From contig JAGXHZ010000046.1 of NCBI GenBank assembly GCA_024635855.1, positions 62,001 through 126,000 on the forward strand: a stretch of 64,000 nucleotides of DNA, in the 5' to 3' direction. The notes under the pieces are model-generated. The model had not been told where the DNA came from. It searched no databases and saw only the letters and a program-made list of their open reading frames with translations. Both the position numbers and the translations under genes were made by a program. Source of the stretch: Sulfuricurvum sp. Lineage in GTDB: Bacteria > Campylobacterota > Campylobacteria > Campylobacterales > Sulfurimonadaceae. Positions within the stretch are counted from its first letter, which is position 1. Every line of letters starts with the position of its first letter. Shown piece after piece: positions 1 to 9,142 of the stretch.

Positions 1-2
1 AA

Positions 3-500
3 CTCTCTATACAACGACAATATCTTGCAAGCAATAACCTTGATTTTATCGCGGCGGGATATACTCTTGATCCGTTGAGTAAAATTTTGAGTGAACCGAT
101 TGTACGCTTTTATACTCTCCAAGATCTTCTTTGGCGTAATCGTTTCTCTACTCCCGGTGTTGTTGTCAAAAAAGATTTTTTCTGGAGTGTCGGAGGATTT
201 GAATCGTATCAGCGCTACGCTGAAGATTATACGCTTTGGATGAAACTTGCTATAGCCAAAGCACTACCTGCTTTTATCTCGCCTCCGCTTGTACGACTGC
301 ACAAACCTGCTTTCGGTGCGGCAGGGCTGTCTGCCGATTCATGGAAAATGACCTTAGGAGAAATTTCAGGATATAAATATCTCTATAAAAATAAAAATAT
401 TACTTTTATACAATTCATAACTTTTTTAATTATCTCTTTGTTAAAATATGTAAGAAGAAAAATCCTTTTATTATTTCGACGTGGAAAGAAGCTAAAATGA
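3..500 (+). CDS. Glycosyltransferase family 2, C-terminal part
   Basis: This is the 3' part of a gene that enters from the left edge. The frame is open from base 3, so the internal TTG at 75 need not be a real start. The visible residues fit the acceptor half of a GT-A family 2 transferase: a GGFE segment followed by AEDYTLWMKLA, matching the usual 'ED..LW.R' region. A basic, hydrophobic C-terminal tail follows. The N-terminal DXD half lies outside the window. It overlaps galE by 4 bp (ATGA), so it belongs to the same glycan operon. The sugar donor and acceptor cannot be told. Confidence 0.8.
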   Translation, partial: LSIQRQYLASNNLDFIAAGYTLDPLSKILSEPIVRFYTLQDLLWRNRFSTPGVVVKKDFFWSVGGFESYQRYAEDYTLWMKLAIAKALPAFISPPLVRLHKPAFGAAGLSADSWKMTLGEISGYKYLYKNKNITFIQFITFLIISLLKYVRRKILLLFRRGKKLK

Positions 501-1513
501 ATATTTTAATTACTGGAGGTGCCGGTTATATTGGTAGCCATGTCGTAAAACTATTATTAGAATCAACTAATCACAATATTACTATTATAGATAACTTATC
601 CACTGGAAGTTATGACACAATCTATACATTAAAAAATATTGCAAATAAAGGAGCATTTCACTTTTATAAAGCTGATTTAAGCGATTCTATAGCTATTCAC
701 AAAATATTCCAATCAGAAAAATACGATGCAATCATGCATTTTGCAGCATCTATTGTTGTTTCAGAATCAGTTGAAAATCCAATAAAATACTATCTCAATA
801 ATACTGTCAATACCACTCATTTAATACAATATGCTGTCCAATATAATATCAACAAATTTATTTTCTCCTCAACAGCAGCAGTGTATGGAGAACCTACTAT
901 CTCTAATGTAAACGAAACTACTCCGACGCAACCAATCAATCCCTATGGAATGAGCAAATATATGAGCGAATCTATTTTACGAGACATCGCGTTAGCCTAT
1001 CCTAATTTCAAATTTGTCATTTTACGTTATTTTAACGTTGCAGGAGGAAGTTTGGATAACCGAATTGGTCAGAGCTTTCCAAACGCAACACACCTCATCA
1101 AAATAGCGGCAGAGTGTGCATCTAGGAAGCGTAATAAAATGTTTATCTTTGGAGATGACTACCCAACGCCAGATGGAAGCTGTATCAGAGATTATATTCA
1201 TGTCGAAGATCTTTCACTATCTCATCTTGCGGCACTGAAATATTTAAATGACGGAGGAGATAGCGATATTTTTAATTGTGGATATGGCAAAGGATATAGT
1301 GTCAAAGAAGTAATCGAAACTATGAAAACTATTTCTAAAATTGATTTCGAAGTTGAAACTACATCTCGTCGCATAGGAGATCCGGCACAACTCATTGCGG
1401 AAAATAAAAAAATATTAAATACATTAACATGGAAACCAAAATATAATGACTTATCTCTAATATGTCAAACAGCCCTATCATGGGAAAAACGGCAAGAACC
1501 TCTTATTGTATGA
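497..1513 (+). CDS. galE: UDP-glucose 4-epimerase (extended SDR)
   Basis: This is a 338-residue cytoplasmic epimerase that interconverts UDP-Glc and UDP-Gal, or their N-acetyl forms. An NAD-binding GGAGYIGSH motif lies at residues 7-15. The SSTAAVYG segment supplies the catalytic Ser/Thr, and Y150-x3-K154 (YGMSK) is the SDR catalytic pair. The RYFNVAG segment and the C-terminal YNDL/TALSWE ending are typical of GalE. It overlaps the upstream GT2 gene by 4 bp. The gene is visibly more AT-rich than the genes after 1622, which suggests a different origin for this segment. A role in supplying Gal or GalNAc to the adjacent glycosyltransferases is inferred from context. Confidence 0.9.
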   Translation: MNILITGGAGYIGSHVVKLLLESTNHNITIIDNLSTGSYDTIYTLKNIANKGAFHFYKADLSDSIAIHKIFQSEKYDAIMHFAASIVVSESVENPIKYYLNNTVNTTHLIQYAVQYNINKFIFSSTAAVYGEPTISNVNETTPTQPINPYGMSKYMSESILRDIALAYPNFKFVILRYFNVAGGSLDNRIGQSFPNATHLIKIAAECASRKRNKMFIFGDDYPTPDGSCIRDYIHVEDLSLSHLAALKYLNDGGDSDIFNCGYGKGYSVKEVIETMKTISKIDFEVETTSRRIGDPAQLIAENKKILNTLTWKPKYNDLSLICQTALSWEKRQEPLIV

Positions 1514-1621
1514 CAATAGACTCCCTTAATGAATGTAATTTATTTGTATTTTCTTCATGACCATTCATCTATATAGTTTTATTGTTATCTTATAAAAAAA
1601 CCTTTCAACAATGGGGAGAAA

Positions 1622-2764
1622 ATGACTACTAAAAAACGGCTTTGCTATATTGCAACTATCCCCGCTGTAGTTCATAGCTTTTTACGTGTTCATATTCAAG
1701 CAGCCGCAGAGAAGTATGATGTGACCGTAATTTGCAATCAAACCGACAAACATCTGCTTGATGGTCTCAATGCGCATATTATTCTGCTTCCCATAACGCG
1801 AAAACCCTCCCCTTGGAATGATATGATAATATTATTTCGGCTATTCAATCTATTTCGCCGTGAGAGATTTGACATTGTCCATTCCATCATGCCGAAAACA
1901 GGGATGCTCGCAATGCTGGGAGCTTGGATGGCACGTGTCCCTGTACGTATACACACATTCACCGGACAAGTCTGGGTGACGAAGCATGGAATAAAACGTA
2001 TTTTACTAAAATGGTTCGATACGCTGATAGGAAGCTTCGCGACGATGGTATTCATTGATAGCCCATCACAAAGAGATTTTTTAATCAATGAAAACGTTCT
2101 TTCAAGCACTAAAACAAGAGTCATTGGTGCGGGTTCTATTTGTGGAGTAGATACCGAACGCTTCGCACCTAATGCACAAACCAGAGTGAGAATACGGAAT
2201 GAATTAGGAATTTCACAAGATGCCGAGGTTATTTTATACGTCGGACGGCTTAACCGCGACAAAGGAATATTAGACTTAGCAGCTGCCTTTGATAAAATTG
2301 CCCAAAATAACTCGAGTACAGTACTCTTATTAGTAGGTACCGAAGAAGACGTTACTTTTAATCAAATACAAAAAATATGCCATACAGAAACTAACCGTTT
2401 ATTCTATATCCCTTTTTCATCCACTCCCGAACATTACATGATGTCGGCAGATATTTTTTGCCTACCAAGCTACCGCGAAGGATTTGGTATGACTATCATC
2501 GAAGCCGCCGCATGTGAAATTCCTACCGTAGCTTCACGTATTTACGGTATTACCGATGCCGTAGAAGATGGAATCACGGGGATATTATTTACGGCTGGCA
2601 ATCGTGCCGCACTTTCGCAAGCACTGCTACAATTAATCATGAATAAAGACACATCTCATCAAATGGGAAAAGCATCTCGCTTACGCGCATTAACTTTATT
2701 TCAAAGTCACATCATTACCGAAGAAATGCTTTCTGCCTATGAAGCATGCCTAAAGCAGCACTGA
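1622..2764 (+). CDS. Glycosyltransferase family 4 (PglA/WbpH-like)
   Basis: This is a 380-residue GT-B fold transferase of family 4. The N-terminal half (MTTKKRLCYIATIPAVV, later HSIMPKTGMLAMLGAWMARVP and HTFTGQVW) resembles PglA and WbpH-type enzymes that add the second sugar to a lipid-linked primer. The C-terminal domain has LYVGRLNRDKG at about residue 205 and the donor-binding REGFGMTIIEAA motif near residue 286, including the E-x7-E pair. A GGGGAG Shine-Dalgarno sits just before the ATG. A 108-bp AT-rich gap separates it from galE, the only sizeable gap inside this cluster. The linkage and sugar specificity are unknown. Confidence 0.82.
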   Translation: MTTKKRLCYIATIPAVVHSFLRVHIQAAAEKYDVTVICNQTDKHLLDGLNAHIILLPITRKPSPWNDMIILFRLFNLFRRERFDIVHSIMPKTGMLAMLGAWMARVPVRIHTFTGQVWVTKHGIKRILLKWFDTLIGSFATMVFIDSPSQRDFLINENVLSSTKTRVIGAGSICGVDTERFAPNAQTRVRIRNELGISQDAEVILYVGRLNRDKGILDLAAAFDKIAQNNSSTVLLLVGTEEDVTFNQIQKICHTETNRLFYIPFSSTPEHYMMSADIFCLPSYREGFGMTIIEAAACEIPTVASRIYGITDAVEDGITGILFTAGNRAALSQALLQLIMNKDTSHQMGKASRLRALTLFQSHIITEEMLSAYEACLKQH

Positions 2765-2790
2765 ATACCCATAAAGCCAAGGATTTTACA

Positions 2791-3681
2791 TTGCATACTC
2801 TCTTCCCAACTAATTCAAAAAAATTAGTCATTACAGGTGCCACAGGTTTTATCGGCAACCACTTTATAAATGATTCAAAAGAGTATGCCATCACTCCCAT
2901 TTCCCTACGAACACAACGACCTCAAGATTTAACGCTTACCGATTATGATGCCGTCATCCATTTTGCGGCACTCGTCCATCAGATGCAAGGAGCCCCAAAA
3001 GAAGAGTACCTCTCTATTAACCGCGATCTAACCCTCTCTTTTGCACAAAAAGCGAAAGATGCCGGAGTCAGCCATTTTATATTTATCAGTACGATAAAAG
3101 TATATGGCGAAGAGACTACAATAACTCCGCTCAATGAAACTACTGCTTGTCATCCGCTTGATCCATATGGAAACAGCAAACTTGCAGCTGAAGAGGGATT
3201 ATTAAAGCTGGCTTCGGAAGATTTCACGGTATCAATTATTAGGATTCCGCTTGTTTATGGAGAAGGAGTGAAAGCCAATATGCTAAATCTCATAAAGCTG
3301 TGTAATAGCCTCTCATTTCTTCCATTTGGAGGTATCCATAATAAACGCAGTATTCTATACGTAAAAAATTTAACGGCGTTTATCAAAACCCTTTTGGAAC
3401 AGCGAAAATTCGGTATTTTTATCGTCTCTGATGCGGCTCCGATTTCAACGACCGATCTCATCAAAACTATTGCAAGCGCATTGGAAAAGAAACTTTTTCT
3501 TTTTCCACTTCCTCTTTTTGTTATCAATTTACTGCAGCGAATAAAACCTTCGCTTCATCAGCGCCTGTTCAGTTCACTGGAGATCGATCCATCCGAAAGC
3601 TTCAACAAGCTCAGCTTCACACCTCCTTTTACGACACAAGAAGGGATTAATGCGATGATAAAGTGGTACAACAATGATTAA
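2791..3681 (+). CDS. NAD-dependent nucleotide-sugar epimerase/4-reductase (WbpV/WbpK-like)
   Basis: This is an extended SDR protein with the Rossmann motif GATGFIGNHF, an ISTIKVYG segment bearing the catalytic Ser/Thr, and YGNSK as the YxxxK pair. The frame can also start at ATG 2746, overlapping the GT4 gene by 19 nt, but no ribosome site precedes it. TTG 2791 has AAGGA seven bases upstream, so I prefer it. Sitting directly before a WecA/WbpL-type transferase and in the same cluster as a WbpM/PglF dehydratase, it is a good candidate for the 4-reductase making UDP-QuiNAc or UDP-FucNAc. That role is inferred from gene order; simple epimerase activity is the alternative. Confidence 0.78.
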   Translation: MHTLFPTNSKKLVITGATGFIGNHFINDSKEYAITPISLRTQRPQDLTLTDYDAVIHFAALVHQMQGAPKEEYLSINRDLTLSFAQKAKDAGVSHFIFISTIKVYGEETTITPLNETTACHPLDPYGNSKLAAEEGLLKLASEDFTVSIIRIPLVYGEGVKANMLNLIKLCNSLSFLPFGGIHNKRSILYVKNLTAFIKTLLEQRKFGIFIVSDAAPISTTDLIKTIASALEKKLFLFPLPLFVINLLQRIKPSLHQRLFSSLEIDPSESFNKLSFTPPFTTQEGINAMIKWYNND

Positions 3682-4654
3682 TCCTATATTTTTATATAGC
3701 GGATTATTTTTATTCTCTCTTTTGTTAACATGGGGAGTTAAAGCCTACGCAATTCAAAAAGCAATTTTAGACCATCCTAATGAGCGAAGTTCCCATACAC
3801 TCCCGACACCCCGCGGGGGAGGATTGGCGATTGTCCTTACTTTTTATCTTGGAGCCGGATATCTGTACGCAACAAATACTCTTGATTCTAACCTTTTTTA
3901 CGCATTTATATCAGCACTTCCTCTACTCATTGTCAGTTTACTGGATGATCTCTATACGCTGGGAAGTAAAATCCGCATGATCGCGCAACTGCTTGCCTCT
4001 ATTTTAGCTTTGACTTCACTTGGTGGCATTGAGACGATTTCGCTCTATTTTATTGAATTACACGGATGGTGGCTTAATATCCCGATCCTGTTTGGAATGA
4101 TATGGCTCATCAATCTATATAATTTTTTAGATGGAATCGATGGATATGCGGGAAGTGAAGCCGTTTTTTTAGGAGTTGCCGTCGCTTTAATCTTTGGTTA
4201 CGATATTGGCTGGATCGTTGCCGCTGGAGCACTTGGATTTTTACTATTTAATTGGCAAAAAGCTAAAATTTTTATGGGAGATATTGGAAGTACTTTTTTA
4301 GGATTTATCTTTGCAGTATTAATGATTCATTCTCTCAACAATGGAGAATCTCTATACAGTTGGCTCATCATTTTAGGGCTTTTTTGGGTCGATGCTACTC
4401 TCACACTTATCCGACGAGCCCGGAATGGGGAGTCTCTTTCTCAAGCTCATCGAAAACATGCTTATCAGCGTATTACACAGGCTGGATGGAGTCATCAAAA
4501 AACTGTTTTGATGGGAATGGGAATCAATTGTATTGGAATAATCCCCATCGTTTTACTTCAAACATCTCCTTATTTAATACTTTATAGCATCATCTATATC
4601 TTAGCACTCTATCTTATCGTCCGCTTCATTGATAAAGTTAAGCCGTTTAGCTAA
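3674..4654 (+). CDS. Polyprenyl-phosphate HexNAc-1-phosphate transferase (WecA/WbpL/MraY family)
   Basis: This 326-residue polytopic membrane enzyme has about ten helices. It should transfer a sugar-1-phosphate from UDP-sugar to undecaprenyl phosphate at the cytoplasmic face. Family hallmarks are the Mg-binding pair D91-D92 in SLLDDL, NLYNFLDGIDG (about 147-157) and FMGDIGS with D203. An H-R-K-H motif lies at 259-262. It overlaps the preceding reductase gene by 8 nt. Campylobacter pgl loci use the small monotopic PglC instead, so a WecA-type priming enzyme beside pglB is noteworthy. By analogy with WbpL, the primer could be QuiNAc or FucNAc phosphate, which is inference. Confidence 0.88.
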   Translation: MINPIFLYSGLFLFSLLLTWGVKAYAIQKAILDHPNERSSHTLPTPRGGGLAIVLTFYLGAGYLYATNTLDSNLFYAFISALPLLIVSLLDDLYTLGSKIRMIAQLLASILALTSLGGIETISLYFIELHGWWLNIPILFGMIWLINLYNFLDGIDGYAGSEAVFLGVAVALIFGYDIGWIVAAGALGFLLFNWQKAKIFMGDIGSTFLGFIFAVLMIHSLNNGESLYSWLIILGLFWVDATLTLIRRARNGESLSQAHRKHAYQRITQAGWSHQKTVLMGMGINCIGIIPIVLLQTSPYLILYSIIYILALYLIVRFIDKVKPFS

Positions 4655-4688
4655 AATACATTCACCTAAATACGGAGATATAAATTCT

Positions 4689-6803
4689 ATGCTGAAATTA
4701 CGTGAAACAAAAACTTCTATCACGACCCTACTTGTCCTTATCATAGTTGCCTATTTATTTTCAATTTCAATGCGTTTAATATGGGTTGAAAATTTCAGTG
4801 CAATGCCACAGTTTCATTGGAATAATGAACTAATGATCAATACAAATGATGGATATTGGTTTGCAGAAGGGGCACGTGATATTTTGCAAGAGCACCATGA
4901 AGAGAATGATTTATCCGGAGTTGAAACGCCCCTTGCTAAACTCACGGCTATTTTATCAAAAATTATTCCCGTTAGCTTTGAGACTCTCATTCTTTATATG
5001 CCGTCATTTCTAGGATCATTAATCGTGATACCTCTCATATTAATTGGTCGTGCGTTAAATCAGACTACCATGGGATTTATTGCAGCACTCATAGGTTCTA
5101 TTGCTCACAGCTACTACAACCGCACTATGACAGGGTACTATGATACCGACATGCTTAATATTGTTTTTCCTGTTTTGGAGATGTATTCTCTGATTCTTGC
5201 TTTAACCCATCAGCGTAACCGCTATCTCCTTCCCATTACGCTTTCAATCGCTCTATATCAATGGTGGTATCCACAGGCTTATGCGCTTGATACGGCCCTA
5301 TTTCTTATGATACTAGGTTATGCACTCCTCTTTGATCGTAAAAATATTTATATCTATAAAATTGCCCTGTTTATTCTTATCGGTATTTTATCTTTACCCC
5401 TCATAAGTAAACTTGGGTTAGCCCTTCTCATTTTTTCTTTTTTTCATTTTCAACGTGAACTTTCAACCAAACTTTTTTGGCCTATCTCTGGAATAGTTGT
5501 AGTAATCTACTTTTTTACAGGTGGAATTGATCCTATTTTAGCGCTATTAAAAGGATATGTTTTTAAGAGTAATGAAGAGAATGTCATCACCAGTTCTTTA
5601 CACTATTATAATGTTATGTCTACCGTAAGGGAGGCCGGAGAAATCCCTTTCACTATTTTTGCAGAGCGTATTAGCGGGCACACGATCACATTTATATTTG
5701 CGAGTATCGGTTATCTTTTAGCACTGATTGCTTACCGTCCCCTATTGGTTACACTTCCACTAGTAGGCCTTGGCTTCATTGCGATGTTTGCAGGACTCCG
5801 CTTTACAATTTATGCAGTTCCTATGATGGCAATAGGATTAGGGTATTTATTATTATGGATTACCCAACGTATTGAAAAAACATGGCTACAGTACCTTGCA
5901 CTAAGTATTTTCACGATCGCAGCCATTTATCCAAACTATACCCATATTCGGGAGTATATGACCCCAACCGTTTTTACTGCTCAAGAAGTTGCTGTATTGG
6001 ACGAGTTTCGTAAAGTTGCTTCTCGAGAAGACTATGTAGTTGCTTGGTGGGATTACGGCTATCCAATTCGTTACTATAGTGATGTTAAAACATGGATTGA
6101 TGGAGGAAGACATACTGGCGATCTCAATTACCCTGCCGCATTTGTCTTAACTTCTAAAGATCAAACATCTGCAGCGCATATGATGCGATTGTACACCGAA
6201 TATACGGAGTACAACTCCACAAGTATAAAAAATAGAGCAGGGAATGTTTTTGAAACTATGCTTGCAGAAGAAGAATTTAAAAACCCTAACGAATTTATAA
6301 ATGCTATTGCTCTTCCCGAATACAAAATGCCAGAAAAAACACGCGACGTCTACCTCTATTTACCATTACGAATGATGGAAATTTTCCCGACGGTATCTCT
6401 TTTCAGTAATCTTGATCTTACAGGTACAGAAACTTCTCCTTCTCATTTCTTTTATGTATCCAGAGGGATACGTGACACTGGACAAACGATTGAACTTGGC
6501 CAAGGTATATCCATACAAAAAGCCAATAATACCCTTAAAATGGGTGGACAGCTTGCTCCTATTAAAGCTTTTTACCAAGTAGGGTACGATCCTCAACAAA
6601 AACTCAAAATTAATCGACAAATATTTGCATCAGAGGGTCTGACAGTCATTTTCATGGCTAGTTACGGCCAATTTTTAGTCATTGATGATTACTATTTTAA
6701 TTCTACTTACATACAAATGTTTGTATTTGAACAATATAATCCGAATTTTTTTCAACCCGTAGTTCTAAGCCCTATGGCCAAAATTTACAAACTAAAGATT
6801 TAA
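4689..6803 (+). CDS. pglB: Bacterial oligosaccharyltransferase PglB (STT3 family)
   Basis: This enzyme moves a lipid-linked glycan onto Asn of periplasmic proteins at D/E-x-N-x-S/T sequons. The frame is open from TTG 4629, but ATG 4689 gives 704 residues and puts NDGYWFAEGARD at D54, the same position as catalytic D54 of Campylobacter jejuni PglB. GYYDTDM (about 149-155) supplies the second metal-binding pair, E315 lies in the external loop, and WWDYG lies at about 453-457. Roughly a dozen membrane helices precede a soluble C-terminal domain. A GGAG lies 11 nt before the ATG. It is flanked by the priming transferase and PglF, so the cluster can build and transfer a glycan. Confidence 0.95.
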   Translation: MLKLRETKTSITTLLVLIIVAYLFSISMRLIWVENFSAMPQFHWNNELMINTNDGYWFAEGARDILQEHHEENDLSGVETPLAKLTAILSKIIPVSFETLILYMPSFLGSLIVIPLILIGRALNQTTMGFIAALIGSIAHSYYNRTMTGYYDTDMLNIVFPVLEMYSLILALTHQRNRYLLPITLSIALYQWWYPQAYALDTALFLMILGYALLFDRKNIYIYKIALFILIGILSLPLISKLGLALLIFSFFHFQRELSTKLFWPISGIVVVIYFFTGGIDPILALLKGYVFKSNEENVITSSLHYYNVMSTVREAGEIPFTIFAERISGHTITFIFASIGYLLALIAYRPLLVTLPLVGLGFIAMFAGLRFTIYAVPMMAIGLGYLLLWITQRIEKTWLQYLALSIFTIAAIYPNYTHIREYMTPTVFTAQEVAVLDEFRKVASREDYVVAWWDYGYPIRYYSDVKTWIDGGRHTGDLNYPAAFVLTSKDQTSAAHMMRLYTEYTEYNSTSIKNRAGNVFETMLAEEEFKNPNEFINAIALPEYKMPEKTRDVYLYLPLRMMEIFPTVSLFSNLDLTGTETSPSHFFYVSRGIRDTGQTIELGQGISIQKANNTLKMGGQLAPIKAFYQVGYDPQQKLKINRQIFASEGLTVIFMASYGQFLVIDDYYFNSTYIQMFVFEQYNPNFFQPVVLSPMAKIYKLKI

Positions 6804-6809
6804 TTGATA

Positions 6810-8612
6810 ATGCCGGTAAATAAAGAGCCTAAATGCAGCATACTCACTCCCAGTTATACAAAAAGATTGCTCTTTTTTCTGGTTGCTGATTTTTTATTAT
6901 TTTTTATATCGCTCCATTTTGCTTACGCATTACGATTCGATTTTAGTATCCCTCCGGAATATGTAAGCCATTTTTATGTTGTTTTCTTCACCTTGACATT
7001 CCTAAAATGGAGCAGTTTATATCTTTTAAACGTTTACCGTATTACCTGGCGCTATTTCAGTCTCCATAATGCAATACAAATCCTTATTGGACATATACTC
7101 GCTGTATCTCTTTTTTATCTTATTTTTTCAATGGAACCAAGTTTATTTGCCCCCGTACCGAGAAGTGTTATTGCCATCGACTTTATACTCTCTTTGCTTC
7201 TTGTCGGCGGATTTCGTCTCTCCAAACGCATTATTCTAGAACAGCAAAATAAAAGTATCACCAAACCGATGCTAATTATCGGAAGCAACCACAAATCAGC
7301 CGCACTCATCAAAAGTTCTAAAAACGGCGATGTTCCTTATACGATACAAGCCATCATTGCATGGGAACCCTCTGATTTTCATTTGCACGGTTCAACCATT
7401 GATTCCATACAGGTTTATCGTAAAAGTCAATTGGAAAAAGTCTTTAAGTTGTTTAATATCAGCAGTGTCGCCATCACAATCGATCTTCCCCAAACGGAGC
7501 TTCGAAGCTTAATAGATCAACTTACGGCACATAATATCCATGATATTCACCACTTCGTTATTTTAGAAAACAATACCTCTTCCCTACGGGAATTTTCTAT
7601 CGAAGACCTTCTTGCTCGACATCCGAAAGATCTTGATTCCAAAACTATCGAAGCCTTTATTCGTGATAAAAATGTCCTTATTACTGGGGCAGGGGGAAGT
7701 ATCGGAAGTGAAATTTCGCTGCAATGTCATCGATTCGGAGCAAGGAATCTTATATTGATTGATCATAGTGAATTCAATCTCTATCAAATCGGCGAAAAGA
7801 TCCCCGATGCGGAGCTCCATCTGTGCAATATTATCGATTACGGATCGTTAGATCAAATCATGGAAAACAGCGCCCCGGATATCGTCATTCATGCCGCAGC
7901 CTATAAACATGTTCCTCTCTGCGAAGCGAACATGCAAACCGCCATTAAGAACAATGTTATTGGGAGCCGTAATGTTATTGACAGTGCCATCGCCCATAAT
8001 GTACAAAAAATTGTGATTATTTCCACCGACAAAGCCGTCCGTCCAACCAACGTTATGGGTGCGACGAAACGGACAGTGGAACTCTATGCCCAAAATGTCA
8101 ATCCCCGTAACAGTGAAATCGTAGCGGTTCGATTTGGGAATGTTCTCGGTTCAAGCGGAAGTGTCATCCCTAAATTTAAAGCCCAGATTGAATCCGGAGG
8201 GCCGCTAACCCTGACCCACCCCGATATTACCCGTTATTTTATGCTGATCAATGAGGCGTGTCAGTTGGTCTTGCAAGCGGCTGCTATTGCACGCGGCGGT
8301 GAACTTTTTATTCTCGATATGGGAGAGAGTGTCAAAATCGCCGATTTGGCCGAGACTATGATTCGTCTTTACGCAACAGAACCTATCGAAATCGTCTATA
8401 CGGGCTTACGTCCTGGTGAGAAACTCTATGAAGAACTACTTATCGACGAGAGCGAGCAAAAAACAGCCTTTGAATCGATTATGATCGCCCGTTCAACCCT
8501 CTACGAAATTGATCGTTTAAATGAAGATATAGCTCTGTTAATCGACGCATTCGATCCACGATCAGCGCTACGCCGCATTGTCCCTGAATATTCTGAACCC
8601 GTAGAATCTTAA
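6810..8612 (+). CDS. pglF: UDP-GlcNAc 4,6-dehydratase, membrane-anchored (PglF/WbpM/FlaA1 family)
   Basis: The first step toward UDP-diNAcBac, QuiNAc or FucNAc is the conversion of UDP-GlcNAc to its 4-keto-6-deoxy form. The 600-residue protein has four N-terminal membrane helices and a CoA-binding-like linker. The catalytic SDR domain carries GAGGSIGSE at about residue 292 and an AAYKHVPL segment. STDKAVRPTNVMGATK has the Met-x3-Lys pair that replaces Tyr-x3-Lys in this family. TTG 6804 directly follows the pglB stop, and ATG 6810 is the more conventional start. No PglE aminotransferase or PglD acetyltransferase is visible, so the pathway branch taken is open. Confidence 0.92.
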   Translation: MPVNKEPKCSILTPSYTKRLLFFLVADFLLFFISLHFAYALRFDFSIPPEYVSHFYVVFFTLTFLKWSSLYLLNVYRITWRYFSLHNAIQILIGHILAVSLFYLIFSMEPSLFAPVPRSVIAIDFILSLLLVGGFRLSKRIILEQQNKSITKPMLIIGSNHKSAALIKSSKNGDVPYTIQAIIAWEPSDFHLHGSTIDSIQVYRKSQLEKVFKLFNISSVAITIDLPQTELRSLIDQLTAHNIHDIHHFVILENNTSSLREFSIEDLLARHPKDLDSKTIEAFIRDKNVLITGAGGSIGSEISLQCHRFGARNLILIDHSEFNLYQIGEKIPDAELHLCNIIDYGSLDQIMENSAPDIVIHAAAYKHVPLCEANMQTAIKNNVIGSRNVIDSAIAHNVQKIVIISTDKAVRPTNVMGATKRTVELYAQNVNPRNSEIVAVRFGNVLGSSGSVIPKFKAQIESGGPLTLTHPDITRYFMLINEACQLVLQAAAIARGGELFILDMGESVKIADLAETMIRLYATEPIEIVYTGLRPGEKLYEELLIDESEQKTAFESIMIARSTLYEIDRLNEDIALLIDAFDPRSALRRIVPEYSEPVES

Positions 8613-8617
8613 TCTTC

Positions 8618-9142
8618 TTAACTCGCATGGGAGTGCGTAATACTTTGCATAAGAGTGTAAAGCTGATGCGGAGAGAAGTTTTGAGGGGTAATTTTTCCAA
8701 AAATATGCAATTCCTCCAGATACCCTTCATAACGTTTATCTTTGCTTCGCTGCATTAATCGGTAAGCATACGCCAAATCATCTGCATTGCTTTTGGAACA
8801 AAACCACCTCTTCTTATCGTGCAATCCCAAACGGAACACTTGCGAGAATACAATTCCCATCCAATCGTATGCCGTACCGTTTTTTCGAAGCTGTCGACGT
8901 TCTACCCGCTCAATAATCTCACTTGGCAGAGAGATTTCACAAACTTCCCAATCATTAGGATTTATCTCTAATCTCTCCGTTCGAGAAATAAAATTAAATC
9001 GGTCATTCGAGTGATAGAGTCCATCACTTCGACGAAATTCACAATGAGAGTAAGGGCTCTTAGTCCACAATCGTATAAGTTTTTCCGCTAGCGTCCCACG
9101 TCCTTTGTAAAAAACAATGCTCACACTTTTAGTCGTGTTCAT
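8618..9142 (-). CDS. Papain-like hydrolase of NlpC/P60-YiiX type
   Basis: A permuted papain-like fold is suggested by two segments. YSHCEFR (His motif) lies shortly after an N-terminal strand, and WFCSKSNADDLAYA contains the likely catalytic Cys. This order, His before Cys, is seen in YiiX/YebB-like proteins that act on lipids or cell-wall amides. I chose ATG 9142 because GGAAGG precedes it and it overlaps the upstream gene by only 14 nt; the frame is open to 9193. There is no signal peptide, so it is predicted cytoplasmic. It probably shares a transcript with the LpxH-like gene. The substrate is unknown. Confidence 0.6.
   Translation of the reverse strand: MNTTKSVSIVFYKGRGTLAEKLIRLWTKSPYSHCEFRRSDGLYHSNDRFNFISRTERLEINPNDWEVCEISLPSEIIERVERRQLRKNGTAYDWMGIVFSQVFRLGLHDKKRWFCSKSNADDLAYAYRLMQRSKDKRYEGYLEELHIFGKITPQNFSPHQLYTLMQSITHSHAS

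Noticed and set aside
1738..2262. 174-codon open frame on the minus strand inside the GT4 gene
   Set aside because: It lies fully antisense to a well-supported glycosyltransferase and has no family motif or ribosome site.
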